From an uncultured bacterium (lineage in GTDB: Bacteria; Cyanobacteriota; Vampirovibrionia; Gastranaerophilales; Gastranaerophilaceae), in NCBI GenBank assembly GCA_949284985.1, contig CASDWY010000015.1, forward strand, positions 1 through 64,000: DNA of 64,000 nt. The letters run 5' to 3'. Shown piece after piece: positions 1 to 7,370 of this stretch. The notes beneath the pieces are model-generated. The model was not told where the DNA came from, did no database searches, and saw only the letters and a list, made by a program, of their open reading frames with translations. The position numbers and the translations under genes were made by a program. Each line of letters opens with the position of its first letter. Positions within the stretch are counted from its first letter, which is position 1.

Positions 1-408
1 GACTTTTTTAGATTGTTCTTGCAATGATCTGAATGGTTTTATTTTTTCCATAAGAAGATTAAACATCTCCGAAGATATTTTATAACTTCCTATTTTAATA
101 TCTTCCTGCTTTAAAATTACAGTATAATTTTTTTAGATTTAATTACTTTTTTTGTACAAAGTCCGATAAGGCAATACGACTAGCTCTACAGGAAATACAG
201 TTAACTTATAATTTCATTATATTCAAATTTCAAATATAAAAAAGAACTCGAAATTTAGTAGCGGAGAAATTTCCCCGCTTTAAAAATCTATAATTCAGTA
301 ATATCAATCTTTTGTTTTTTGAGAATAATTTTTAAATTTGTTTGAAATCTCTATAAATAAATAGTTAGAAACTAATTTAAAAATCGGGGAAAGGTTTATT
401 AAGAAATA
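1..408. other. Gene-poor left edge of window
   Basis: No convincing complete gene is seen. On the minus strand a frame is open from about 132 to position 1 (44 codons after a stop at 133-135), with an ATG at 64-66; it may be the N-terminal part of a gene running off the window, but it is too short to identify. A GC-containing hairpin (GCGG-GAAATTTC-CCGC type) lies at 261-278, downstream of the transposon operon; it lacks a good T-tract on the minus strand, so a terminator role is uncertain. No copy of the left-end motif seen at 4468 and 7325 could be found here, so the left end of the first transposon is probably outside the window or diverged. Confidence 0.4.
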
Positions 409-1182
409 TTAAGCAAATAACATTCTATTTATTAATGAAAATTCTTCTTCAAAAGACTTCCCGTACTTCCATATCTCCTCAGCTAAGTGAAGATGTAATT
501 TATGAGAATATGAACGACTCAAAACATTCCTATAACTCCTCAAATAAATATTTTTAATCTCTAGTCGCTCTTGTTCTTTGTGTTTTTTAGCTTCCATATT
601 TACAAGATACTTTTCAGATACATATAATTTATGATTGTATAAGTATAAATAAACTTTAGTATTCATATACACTCTCTCTTGTGGTAATTTCGGACATTTG
701 TCAAAGTACTTTAAAAGTTCCTTGTATTGTCTATCATAAATCACAGTCCTCAAATAAGCATAAAAATTATTCATAACATGTTTTGAAAATCCAAATAAAT
801 CAATCATTTTTAAAACTTCAACATCTGTGCAAAATCCTCTGATAATGTATTCTATATCTTGTTTTTTATGAAATTCAAAAAATAATGGCAATTTACTTGT
901 TTGTTGTTTTTTACAAACTTTTTTATTGTAATAATAAGTTCCATCGCAATATGTTAGCCGTTCTTCTTGAATTAAACCATCGATTATTGGCTTAAGTTCT
1001 TCCGAATCAATTTCAGATATTGTCTCAATCTCATCCAACGAGAACTTGTTTAACCGTTTGCATAGTTTTAATATTCGCTTCTCTTGGATTATTGACGGCT
1101 CACCTACGCTTTGCTTCGGATACAAGTTCACACAACTCACTTCGTATCGTTGGTTCATTTTGTAAAAATCTTTGTACTTCAT
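409..1182 (-). CDS. Transposon third-gene protein, unknown function
   Basis: A 257-residue protein that I do not recognise. Its ATG overlaps the stop codon of the MuB-like gene (TAATG) and is preceded by a GGAGGT ribosome binding site at 1191-1196, so it is translated with the transposition operon. Residues about 35-80 (a KRILKLCKRLNKFSLDEIE-like stretch followed by a short basic/acidic helix) could form a winged-helix-like unit, but this is only an impression. The rest is Lys/Tyr-rich with no membrane segment or signal peptide. Mu/Tn552/Tn7-type operons often encode a third accessory protein (for example TniQ or TnsD) for target choice; no TniQ zinc-finger cysteines are visible, so equivalence cannot be claimed. 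The genetic position is the main clue. Confidence 0.75.
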   Translation of the reverse strand: MKYKDFYKMNQRYEVSCVNLYPKQSVGEPSIIQEKRILKLCKRLNKFSLDEIETISEIDSEELKPIIDGLIQEERLTYCDGTYYYNKKVCKKQQTSKLPLFFEFHKKQDIEYIIRGFCTDVEVLKMIDLFGFSKHVMNNFYAYLRTVIYDRQYKELLKYFDKCPKLPQERVYMNTKVYLYLYNHKLYVSEKYLVNMEAKKHKEQERLEIKNIYLRSYRNVLSRSYSHKLHLHLAEEIWKYGKSFEEEFSLINRMLFA

Positions 1183-1910
1183 TACGATTTACCTCCGGCA
1201 AATCTCCATTCAGACAGATTTTTCACAGGGGCAAGCTCGCTCGCTTCGCTCGACTCCGCTCTTGTCAAAATCCGCCTTTCATTTAATAATCCTTTCATTG
1301 TGTATTCGTCTAACTCTTCAATTTGATTTGTTTTCATTAATTTTTCAATTCTATTGATAAGTTTAACTAATTGTCTGAATTGGTTTGTACGAGTTGCAAG
1401 GTATTCAATAGCATCATCCTTAAACTTTAAATCCGTTAATTCTGTGAGAATTTCTTTAATATCATCTGAATTAAATTTTTCAAATTTCAACTTTTTATAA
1501 ATCCGATCCATTAAATGAGGATAACGTGCAAGTTTCTTATCGACTGCTCCCATTCCAACCAGAACCACAGGGCAACCCGTTTTATCGTGTAAATCCCTTA
1601 GGGTTTCAATAATGCTTTTATCGATTAAATAATCAACCTCATCAACAATAATTACCTTGTTATTCTGTCTTAAATTATTCTCAATTAATGCAAATGTTTC
1701 TTGGGAATGATAAAAAGCCTCTTCTCCAAGCTCCTCTGCGATTTCAGATAAAAGCCATCTGCTTGTCATTCCTTGTGTAGCTCTTACATACACTGAATCG
1801 TTTTTATCAGCCCACCACTGAATTGTCTGCGATTTTCCAAGCCCATGTTCTCCATAAACTAATGCCATCTTAGGGATATTAGGTGGTACTTTTTGTAACT
1901 CGTCCATCAA
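1182..1910 (-). CDS. MuB/TniB-like transposition ATPase, 5' end frameshifted
   Basis: AAA+ ATPase expected to bind target DNA and activate the transposase. Walker A is GEHGLGKS and Walker B is VIIVDEVD; a sensor-like stretch VVLVGMGAVDKKL follows. The continuous frame begins only at TTG 1910 or ATG 1907. Upstream, an ATG at 1957 with an AGGAG site 8 nt before it opens MKKTFIRTK. This joins the main frame as KNVKQFVSLMDEL only if one base is added, or the ribosome slips by -1, in the A5 run at 1930-1934. That junction reads like the usual N-terminus of this family. So the gene is a recent 1-nt frameshift, is made by slippage, starts internally, or carries a sequencing error. Near the C-terminus (about 1225-1262) a GC-rich GAGCGAAGCGAGCGAG-type segment looks inserted. 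It is coupled to the following gene through TAATG. Confidence 0.85.
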   Translation of the reverse strand: MMDELQKVPPNIPKMALVYGEHGLGKSQTIQWWADKNDSVYVRATQGMTSRWLLSEIAEELGEEAFYHSQETFALIENNLRQNNKVIIVDEVDYLIDKSIIETLRDLHDKTGCPVVLVGMGAVDKKLARYPHLMDRIYKKLKFEKFNSDDIKEILTELTDLKFKDDAIEYLATRTNQFRQLVKLINRIEKLMKTNQIEELDEYTMKGLLNERRILTRAESSEASELAPVKNLSEWRFAGGKS

Positions 1911-1960
1911 CGATACAAATTGTTTGACATTTTTGTCCTAATAAAAGTTTTTTTCATAAT

Positions 1961-4126
1961 TTAATCTCCTTCTTGGTTGTTCGCATTAAACGGGTCTACA
2001 AACGAAAACTCATCGTTTCCGTTTTCCGCCCTCTGCTCACAATCCGCATATAAATTGTAGTATTCATCACTTCGAATGTAGTTTGTAAGCCAGCTTCTAT
2101 CTTCGGGGTTAGTTGTTCCATTTGCCATTAACCATTCATATTTTTCATAATCTGTATTAAAAATAGGTCTGTTCATTTGGTTTTCACGAGGGTTTAATTT
2201 TCGTTCCCGTTTTGGTTTTTCAATTATTGGTTCCTCAGTCATAATCCTTTCTTGCGGTTCAATCTCAATAACTTCAGCCTGTTCTTTAGGGAAGTATTTC
2301 AAGAATTCTTTTTGAGCTTTTTTAAATTGTCTTTGTTGCTTTTGAATTTGTTGTTTGAATTGCTCCATATCCTTTACAGTGCCTAAATGATTTGCCATTG
2401 GGTGAACTTTTTCAACTTGTCTTGCGACGCATAAAAACTCGCCTTTAGTTGAATAAACGTGTATTTTAGTTAAATCAAATAAGCTGTATCTAATGTAAAC
2501 AGAATCTCTCAACCCTAAAATAGAATCACTTCTATAATGAAGTCCAAGAAATGTAATTCCATGTTTATTAATAGTTCTAACTTCTGTTTTCATCATTAAA
2601 TCATTTAAGATATTTTTATCGATTTGATGGCGTTGAACACTGTTTAAACATTGTTTAATTGATCTTTGAGGAGCGTTCGGACAAGGTTTTGAATTGTGAA
2701 AATCTAGGTAACAATCAATATATTTTATTAATTCTTGTATAGTTGGAATGTAATTATTAGTGAGTTTTTTGTGCATATCTTTATGGAGTTTTTCTCCTCG
2801 TTTCATCCAAGCGGGTTTGTTTTCAATACTTGTTCCGATATAGCTTGGCATTAACTTCTCGAACTCTTCTTGAAATTCAAGAAAGAATCTTTCAATAACT
2901 TTTGCTCTAGCGTTATATGGTTTTGCAAATACTGATTTAATTCCAAGATTGGCATAGATTCCATTAAACCCTTCTTCATCAAAGCGGCTTGGCGGCAGAG
3001 GGCTGAAGTCGGCAGCTTTGCTGCTGCGTGCCCGTTTAACGCCGCCAAACAAGCAATCACAAGATTGAAAATACTTTGCTTTGAATGCCCTACCGTTATC
3101 TTGGTAAATTACCTTCGGAATCATACCTAAATTAATGATTGCATTTCTTAATGCTGAGGCTATGCATTGAGTGTTTTCACTCATCATAATTTCATATCCA
3201 ACCAATGCTGTTGATTTCCAATCTAAAAAACCGACCAAAGTTGCTCTGGTCGGTTTTCCTGTGAATGGATTTATTACTTGAAAATTGAGAACGTGTCCGT
3301 CTGCGATTAATATATCTCCAACATTAAGGACTGAAATATCCCTCTCAATATACGCTTCCACTTTATCGTGGTAGGCTTTTTCACCTTCTCTAAATAATAT
3401 CCATCTTGAATAATTATTCTTTTTGTAGTGCTCTGCGTATCTTTTAAATGTAATAACGTGAGGAATATTTTCAATTCCTTTCTTTTCAAGTATATGTTGA
3501 GTTAGTTTGATTGCTTTTGTAACACTGAATTTATTTGGATGTAGAAGAAATTTAATAAATATATCTTTCATTTCTTGAGTTAAAATTGTATTGTATTCAC
3601 CCTGTTTTGTATATTTGTAATTAGGTAAAAGCACTCTATAATCTTCGTTATCTTCATATGCCCAAATCCATCGATGAAGTGTGCCTATTGAAATACTTCC
3701 AATATATTTATATATCTTTGGAAGATACATTCCACTATTGTATAAATCTAAAAATATTGAATCGGCTTCTTTTTTAGTTTTGTATTTAGTTCTCATATTC
3801 TGAAGAGCTTTTACAATATCTACTCTAGCGAGTGCTGTTAATTTTGCACTTTCAGCAATAAAGGTCGGATATTTCGGTTTTGTATCAATCGGAACTAATG
3901 CTGTACAATTTGATTGCGTTGCCTCTTTGATTAATTCGTCTTGGAGTTTTTCCTGCACTTCTGGTTCTAAACTTGAATAAAGAATTTCATACGAGGTGCC
4001 GCCGAAAACCTTTACTTCACGAGCAATGTATTTACCCTTTTGAATCGCAAGTCTCAATGAGCGGTTACTCGTTAAACCCTTTATTTCAGCTATTTTATTT
4101 ATGTTTATATATTCTTCCATACTCAC
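1961..4126 (-). CDS. Mu/Tn552-type DDE transposase
   Basis: DDE recombinase of the bacteriophage Mu A / rve integrase class. In order: an N-terminal Mu-type winged helix (KIAEIKGLTSNRSLRLAIQK), helical DNA-binding segments, a catalytic core with Asp in ILIADGHVLNF, Asp in VIYQDNGRAF and Glu in KVIERFFLEF, and a C-terminal beta-barrel-like domain ending in a basic/acidic tail. Length (about 720 residues) fits the family. Start is GTG 4126 or ATG 4120; neither has a strong ribosome binding site. Between the second Asp and the Glu lies a stretch of about 22 residues (GGVKRARSSKAADFSPLPPS and on) that is absent from the expected fold and encoded by a GC-rich palindrome (2989-3048). The reading frame is intact, so the enzyme may still be active. 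It is the first gene of the operon with the ATPase and third protein. Confidence 0.93.
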   Translation of the reverse strand: MSMEEYININKIAEIKGLTSNRSLRLAIQKGKYIAREVKVFGGTSYEILYSSLEPEVQEKLQDELIKEATQSNCTALVPIDTKPKYPTFIAESAKLTALARVDIVKALQNMRTKYKTKKEADSIFLDLYNSGMYLPKIYKYIGSISIGTLHRWIWAYEDNEDYRVLLPNYKYTKQGEYNTILTQEMKDIFIKFLLHPNKFSVTKAIKLTQHILEKKGIENIPHVITFKRYAEHYKKNNYSRWILFREGEKAYHDKVEAYIERDISVLNVGDILIADGHVLNFQVINPFTGKPTRATLVGFLDWKSTALVGYEIMMSENTQCIASALRNAIINLGMIPKVIYQDNGRAFKAKYFQSCDCLFGGVKRARSSKAADFSPLPPSRFDEEGFNGIYANLGIKSVFAKPYNARAKVIERFFLEFQEEFEKLMPSYIGTSIENKPAWMKRGEKLHKDMHKKLTNNYIPTIQELIKYIDCYLDFHNSKPCPNAPQRSIKQCLNSVQRHQIDKNILNDLMMKTEVRTINKHGITFLGLHYRSDSILGLRDSVYIRYSLFDLTKIHVYSTKGEFLCVARQVEKVHPMANHLGTVKDMEQFKQQIQKQQRQFKKAQKEFLKYFPKEQAEVIEIEPQERIMTEEPIIEKPKRERKLNPRENQMNRPIFNTDYEKYEWLMANGTTNPEDRSWLTNYIRSDEYYNLYADCEQRAENGNDEFSFVDPFNANNQEGD
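2989..3048. repeat. GC-rich palindromic insert inside transposase gene
   Basis: A nested palindrome in an AT-rich gene: outer arms TTGGCGGC (2989-2996) and GCCGCCAA (3041-3048), middle arms GGGC (3000-3003) and GCCC (3030-3033), inner hairpin GCAGC-TTT-GCTGC (3012-3024). It is in frame and adds residues between the second catalytic Asp and the catalytic Glu. It recalls Rickettsia-type protein-coding palindromic elements; relationship to those is not shown. Confidence 0.75.
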
Positions 4127-4235
4127 AGATTAACTCTGAAGTCGGAAATGTGTTCCTGTTTTCCAGATTTTGTAACAAACCAACACAAATTACTCTTATT
4201 AAAACCAAATCGGACATTATCTACTTCAAAAGTCC

Positions 4236-4257
4236 AATAATCGTTTTATCCGTGCAA
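4236..4257 (+). repeat. Transposon-end 22-bp site, copy 1
   Basis: AATAATC, a 3-nt spacer, then TTATCCGTGCAA. It belongs to a five-member family and is probably a transposase binding site. Confidence 0.7.
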
Positions 4258-4423
4258 GTTAGTGGAATTAGGACAAACAGCGATGACGATTCGTTTTTTA
4301 GCTAAAATTTTTGGAATTTTGAGGACATTTGTGATACCCAAAAGAGACTTTTCGTCCGGTTTCAGAACGCATAAAACGATTACTTCCGACCGCCATAATT
4401 CAAACACAAAGCCAACCTTGCTG

Positions 4424-4445
4424 AATAATCCTTTTATTCGTTCAG
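4424..4445 (+). repeat. Transposon-end 22-bp site, copy 2 (diverged)
   Basis: AATAATC, a 3-nt spacer, then TTATTCGTTCAG. It lies 22 nt before the GTTAAATTAC terminus, the same distance as the site at 7269-7290. Confidence 0.6.
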
Positions 4446-4467
4446 ACAAAATGTCCCGTTAAATTAC

Positions 4468-4513
4468 TGTAAAAGAACACATGGTTTGATTTCTTGTTAC
4501 AGATGGTTTGATT
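4468..4513 (+). repeat. Transposon left-end motif, copy A
   Basis: TGTAA at 4468, GTTTGA at 4484, ACAG at 4499 and GTTTGATT at 4506. The same words occur at identical spacing in 7325-7370. Confidence 0.6.
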
Positions 4514-4603
4514 ATTTTGGGCAACATAAATTTAAAATATTAAATAAATGAACAAATTTTTCTCAATTCTTTTTGTCACTTTTTTAAAATTTATTAGTAG
4601 TCT

Positions 4604-4716
4604 GTAGGTTGGGCATACTTGCCCAACAATACTAGCATTCAGTAGTAGAAAGCTGTTTGATATTGTATTCATAAAACAGATTATATTGGGACTGTCGGTT
4701 GGGCATACCTGCCCAA
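4604..4716 (+). repeat. 113-bp inverted repeat, left copy
   Basis: Matches the reverse complement of 6387-6499 with four mismatches by eye. Each end of the copy is itself a hairpin: GTTGGGCA-TACT-TGCCCAAC at 4608-4627 and TTGGGCA-TACC-TGCCCAA at 4699-4716. The pair brackets the ADP-ribosyltransferase gene. Confidence 0.9.
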
Positions 4717-4871
4717 TGCCACTAAACCACATGTCGTTGGAAATTGCTTGATTATAAAAAATAGACGAAATCGAATTTTATTAGGACACAAAATTACAAA
4801 GAATATTTTTAAATTAGGCTGAAACTCAAAAACAAAGAGAATTTCGAGTCAAATTAATGTCCAATTTTATC

Positions 4872-4895
4872 GTTGGGCAAGTATGCCCAACCTAC
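4872..4895 (-). repeat. GTTGGGCA/TGCCCAAC palindrome, internal copy
   Basis: The 24 bases here are the exact reverse complement of 4604-4627. The hairpin lies 4 bp beyond the stop codon of the ADP-ribosyltransferase gene and could serve as its terminator, although no T-tract follows on the minus strand. Confidence 0.8.
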
Positions 4896-4899
4896 GAAA

Positions 4900-6234
4900 C
4901 TATGCCTTAGGTAAAATATATTCTAAAACCACTTCTATATCGCCATTAGTACCAACTTTTTTGTCTAATACTTTATACTGGGCACTACGTGGCATAACAA
5001 CCTCTCCTCTATGCTCTAAATTTCTGGAAACCTTAGCACCCTTAGGTAAACGTATTTCATACATGATTGTTCTTAATGGATTATTGTTCATATCTCTCGC
5101 TCTGCCACCTTGGCACCAGTTATTTGCCATATCATAATTGAAAGCTGTATATGAATATCCTGTATCAGGAATAACAACATCACCAACTTTAGCTTTTTCC
5201 ATTATTTCAAAGTCGTCATTAAAGCTTTTAATTATTGGATTTTCTGCACGACCTCTATAGACAATACAATCTTTCTCAAGAGGTGGTAATTGTTCAAACT
5301 CTTTATCTATTTGTGCCATTCGTTTTTCCATATATTCTATGTTCTTAATTTGACGTTTACTTAATTCACTTGGATTTTTAGCTTTAGCACTAATTGCTTC
5401 TCTAATACTTGTATTTTCTCCATTTATATAATGGTGCATAGAAACGGCAGAATTATCTGAAACGGTAGGAACATATTGTTCTAAGGATTGTGCAATTTGC
5501 TTTTCTCTAGCTTCTAATAAAGAAAGTTTTCGTTTCAAGAAATCTAATCTAACATTTTCTAATTCTGTTAAGCATCCCTTCTTTGCTTTCATTTCAAGCC
5601 TGTCAATCTCACAACCCCACCTATTTAATTCACGTCTTTGTTGGGCAATATTAGAACGTGACATGCTAGGGATTTCTTGTGATAACTGTTCTAAATCCTT
5701 TTCAGCTTTTAACTTTGCTTCATTGATGGCAGGATTTTCTTGCTTAATTTCTGGTTTAACTTCAGGCTTAACCTCTGGTTTTACCTCTGGTTTTACCTCT
5801 GATTTAACTTCAGACTTAATTTCTGTTTTAACAGCTGGTTTAACCTCTGGTTTTACCTCTGGTTTAACTTCAGACTTAATTTCTGTTTTAACAGCTGGTT
5901 TAACCTCTGGTTTTACCTCTGGTTTAACTTCAGACTTAATTTTTGGTTTAACTTCAGGTTTCGATTTAGCTTTATTTTCTTTTAATTTACCTAACAAATT
6001 CTTAACATGTTTACCTTTGCAAAAAACGTAATCGGTACCTATTGCTAAAGCAATCGCAATTCCTGTACCTATTGCAACTTTAGCGCCTGTTGGTAACTCT
6101 TTTTGCCCATTATGTGATAATTCTATTGTATCTGTTTTACCAATATCACCCCTGAATGACACTGGCTGTAACTGCCTATTACCGTAATTTGCCGTATATA
6201 CTTGTAAATAATTGTCTGCCATTCTACTAGTCAC
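4900..6234 (-). CDS. Putative membrane-anchored ADP-ribosyltransferase effector
   Basis: A 444-residue protein. N-terminal SFRG motif (residues 26-29) of a kind recurring in this genome; one hydrophobic segment (about 50-70, AKVAIGTGIAIALAIGTDYV); then a Lys-Pro-Glu-Val repeat stalk (about 90-165); a coiled-coil-like middle; and a C-terminal domain of about 190 residues. The last has the layout of clostridial/VIP2-type ADP-ribosyltransferases: Arg in IVYRGR, an STS-like segment GYSYTAFN, and RGEVVMPRSAQYKVL in place of the catalytic ExE loop. The final Glu is present, but the residue two before it is Arg rather than Glu or Gln, so activity is uncertain. GTG 6234 has an AGGAAT site upstream; ATG 6222 is the alternative. 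The target and delivery route are unknown; a toxin or host-directed effector is inference. Confidence 0.7.
   Translation of the reverse strand: MTSRMADNYLQVYTANYGNRQLQPVSFRGDIGKTDTIELSHNGQKELPTGAKVAIGTGIAIALAIGTDYVFCKGKHVKNLLGKLKENKAKSKPEVKPKIKSEVKPEVKPEVKPAVKTEIKSEVKPEVKPEVKPAVKTEIKSEVKSEVKPEVKPEVKPEVKPEIKQENPAINEAKLKAEKDLEQLSQEIPSMSRSNIAQQRRELNRWGCEIDRLEMKAKKGCLTELENVRLDFLKRKLSLLEAREKQIAQSLEQYVPTVSDNSAVSMHHYINGENTSIREAISAKAKNPSELSKRQIKNIEYMEKRMAQIDKEFEQLPPLEKDCIVYRGRAENPIIKSFNDDFEIMEKAKVGDVVIPDTGYSYTAFNYDMANNWCQGGRARDMNNNPLRTIMYEIRLPKGAKVSRNLEHRGEVVMPRSAQYKVLDKKVGTNGDIEVVLEYILPKA
5821..5940 (-). repeat. Two perfect 60-bp tandem copies in Lys-Pro-Glu-Val stalk
   Basis: Bases 5821-5880 and 5881-5940 are identical, and 5761-5820 is a degenerate third copy. 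They encode 20-residue units of the KPEVKPEVKPAVKTEIKSEV type. Such exact copies tend to expand and contract, so the stalk length probably varies between strains. Confidence 0.95.
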
Positions 6235-6386
6235 AAACCTATTCCTTATTATTTCCTACTACATATATAAAGTAGTCAGGTTTTTAGAAATTGCCTAATT
6301 TTAACAGTGTTTATGAAAATTGTTACAATCGAAAATTACCATGCTTATTATACGTACAGTAATTTAGTTGAACTTTGAACTGTCGG

Positions 6387-6499
6387 TTTGGCAGGTATGC
6401 CCAACCGACAGTCCCAATATAATCTGTTTTATGAATACAATATCAAACAGCTTTCTACTACTGAATGTTAGTATTGTTGGGCAAGTATACCCAACTTAC
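6387..6499 (-). repeat. 113-bp inverted repeat, right copy
   Basis: Reverse-complement partner of 4604-4716 with four differences. Its outer edge cuts the truncated transposase frame: homology to the complete transposase stops where the repeat starts. Confidence 0.9.
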
Positions 6500-6776
6500 T
6501 TACTTCTTTAATTAGTTCGTCTTGAAGTTTTTCTTGTACTTCAGGTTCTAAACTTGAATAAAGAATTTCATACGAGGTGCCGCTGAAAACCTTTACTTCA
6601 CGAGCAATATATTTGCCCTTTTGAATCGCAAGCCTTAATGAACGATTACTCGTTAATCCTTTTATCTCTGCTATTTTATTAATGGGGACGAACGAGTTAA
6701 AAGCGGTGCTTGCACCGGCTTTTTCAACGAGCGAGGAGCCAAAAGCTTTGCTTATATTTATATATTCTTTAGCCAT
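6500..6776 (-). pseudogene. Truncated Mu-type transposase (N-terminal part only)
   Basis: From ATG 6776 the product matches the N-terminal winged helix and following linker of the complete transposase nearly residue for residue (IAEIKGLTSNRSLRLAIQKG, then SYEILYSSLEPEVQEKLQDE). Homology ends at about residue 90, at the right 113-bp inverted repeat; the catalytic core is gone. A 72-bp in-frame insert (6681-6752) splits EYIN from INKI. It must be non-functional as a transposase, though the DNA-binding domain could in principle still bind the transposon ends. Confidence 0.88.
6681..6752. repeat. 72-bp in-frame palindromic insert in transposase remnant
   Basis: Aligning the remnant with the complete gene shows exactly 72 extra bases (24 codons). 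The centre is a hairpin GGTGC-TT-GCACC (6705-6716) with AAAAGC/GCTTTTT flanks. It is GC-rich and in frame, like the insert at 2989-3048 but at another site. Both encode a Ser-Lys-Ala word. Confidence 0.8.
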
Positions 6777-6843
6777 CGTACGCACACGATAACTCTGAAG
6801 ACAAAGGATTGGAACTCCACTTCCGAGCTTTGGCAACAACTCT

Positions 6844-6880
6844 TAACATACTTACGCAATCAAAGATTGCTGGTATGTTA
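6844..6880. repeat. Two-part hairpin upstream of transposase remnant
   Basis: TAACATAC (6844-6851) pairs with GTATGTTA (6873-6880), and GCAATC (6856-6861) pairs with GATTGC (6865-6870) across AAA. Function unknown; it is not followed by a T-tract. Confidence 0.7.
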
Positions 6881-7100
6881 GAGTGTTGCCTCCATCATTC
6901 TAAGGCTCGCTAAAGCTCGCTAAGAATGAATGTATGTCGGTTTCGTATCAATTGAAAAATACTTGTTTCAAATTTGGTTCCGTTTATTCTCAAATTTAAT
7001 GTAAAAACTTTCCAACCTTAAGAAAAAACTTCCGACCTTGTTTCAAATTCTCAAACCTTATGATATTTTTGTGAAAATTTGCGGAACTGGACTATTCCGA

Positions 7101-7122
7101 AATAATCAAATTATCCGTACAA
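7101..7122 (+). repeat. Transposon-end 22-bp site, copy 3
   Basis: AATAATC-AAA-TTATCCGTACAA, identical to the copy at 10843-10864. Confidence 0.75.
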
Positions 7123-7268
7123 CTCAAAAACGGTGCGTATCTCACTGAAATTCTGCAAATCTCAATCTATCCGCACAGTCCAGAAAAAGTCCGGTTTTCC
7201 AGTTTGATTTTTTTGGAACACTTAATTTTTCCGACCCGAAAATGCACACACAAAGCCAACTTTACCAA

Positions 7269-7290
7269 AATAATCTATCTAACCGTACAA
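7269..7290 (+). repeat. Transposon-end 22-bp site, copy 4
   Basis: AATAATC-TATC-TAACCGTACAA type; the terminus GTTAAATTAC (7303-7312) lies 22 nt beyond its end point. Confidence 0.7.
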
Positions 7291-7312
7291 ATCAAACCGG
7301 TCGTTAAATTAC
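7283..7312 (+). repeat. 30-bp direct repeat, copy 1 (unit terminus)
   Basis: Thirty bases from CCGTACAAATCAAACCGG to GTTAAATTAC are identical to 10857-10886, so the restriction-modification genes lie between two copies of the same transposon terminus. Confidence 0.95.
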
Positions 7313-7324
7313 ACCTATAATAAA

Positions 7325-7370
7325 TGTAATTTTTCATGCAGTTTGACTAGTTTTCACAGTTAGTTTGATT
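7325..7370 (+). repeat. Transposon left-end motif, copy B
   Basis: TGTAA, GTTTGA (7341), ACAG (7356) and GTTTGATT (7363) occur at the same offsets as in copy A at 4468. Confidence 0.6.

Larger units (their letters stand above)
4127..4467. mobile_element. Transposase-proximal terminal region of Mu-like transposon
   Basis: Non-coding 340 bp upstream of the transposase. It holds two copies of a 22-bp motif (4236-4257 and 4424-4445) and ends in GTTAAATTAC at 4458-4467. The last 70 bp (ACACAAAGCCAAC at 4405-4417 through GTTAAATTAC) match 7247-7312 in order and spacing, which marks a shared terminus. Several GGAC/GTCC words (4212, 4232, 4271, 4323, 4354) recur. This is likely the assembly region for the transposase. 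Confidence 0.75.
4468..7312. mobile_element. Non-autonomous transposon unit carrying ADP-ribosyltransferase
   Basis: Begins with TGTAA and a left-end pattern (4468-4513) that matches 7325-7370. It ends with the same terminal sequence as the first element (7247-7312). It contains the putative ADP-ribosyltransferase gene inside 113-bp inverted repeats, then only the first part of a transposase gene. No ATPase or third gene is present, so movement would need the neighbouring complete element. It abuts the first element directly (TTAAATTAC then TGTAA), and no target duplication is evident. Confidence 0.6.

Noticed and set aside
4246-4732. Short frames in the transposon-end region
   Set aside because: They span end repeats and inverted repeats, lack ribosome binding sites and look like nothing known.
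5663-6031. Open frame on the plus strand through the repeat stalk (SGLTSGFTSGLTSDL-like)
   Set aside because: It is the antisense shadow of the KPEV repeats and has no start signals of its own.
6896-6928. CATTCT...AGAATG hairpin
   Set aside because: Only 6-bp arms; the interior is a direct repeat of GCTCGCTAA, not a continuing stem.
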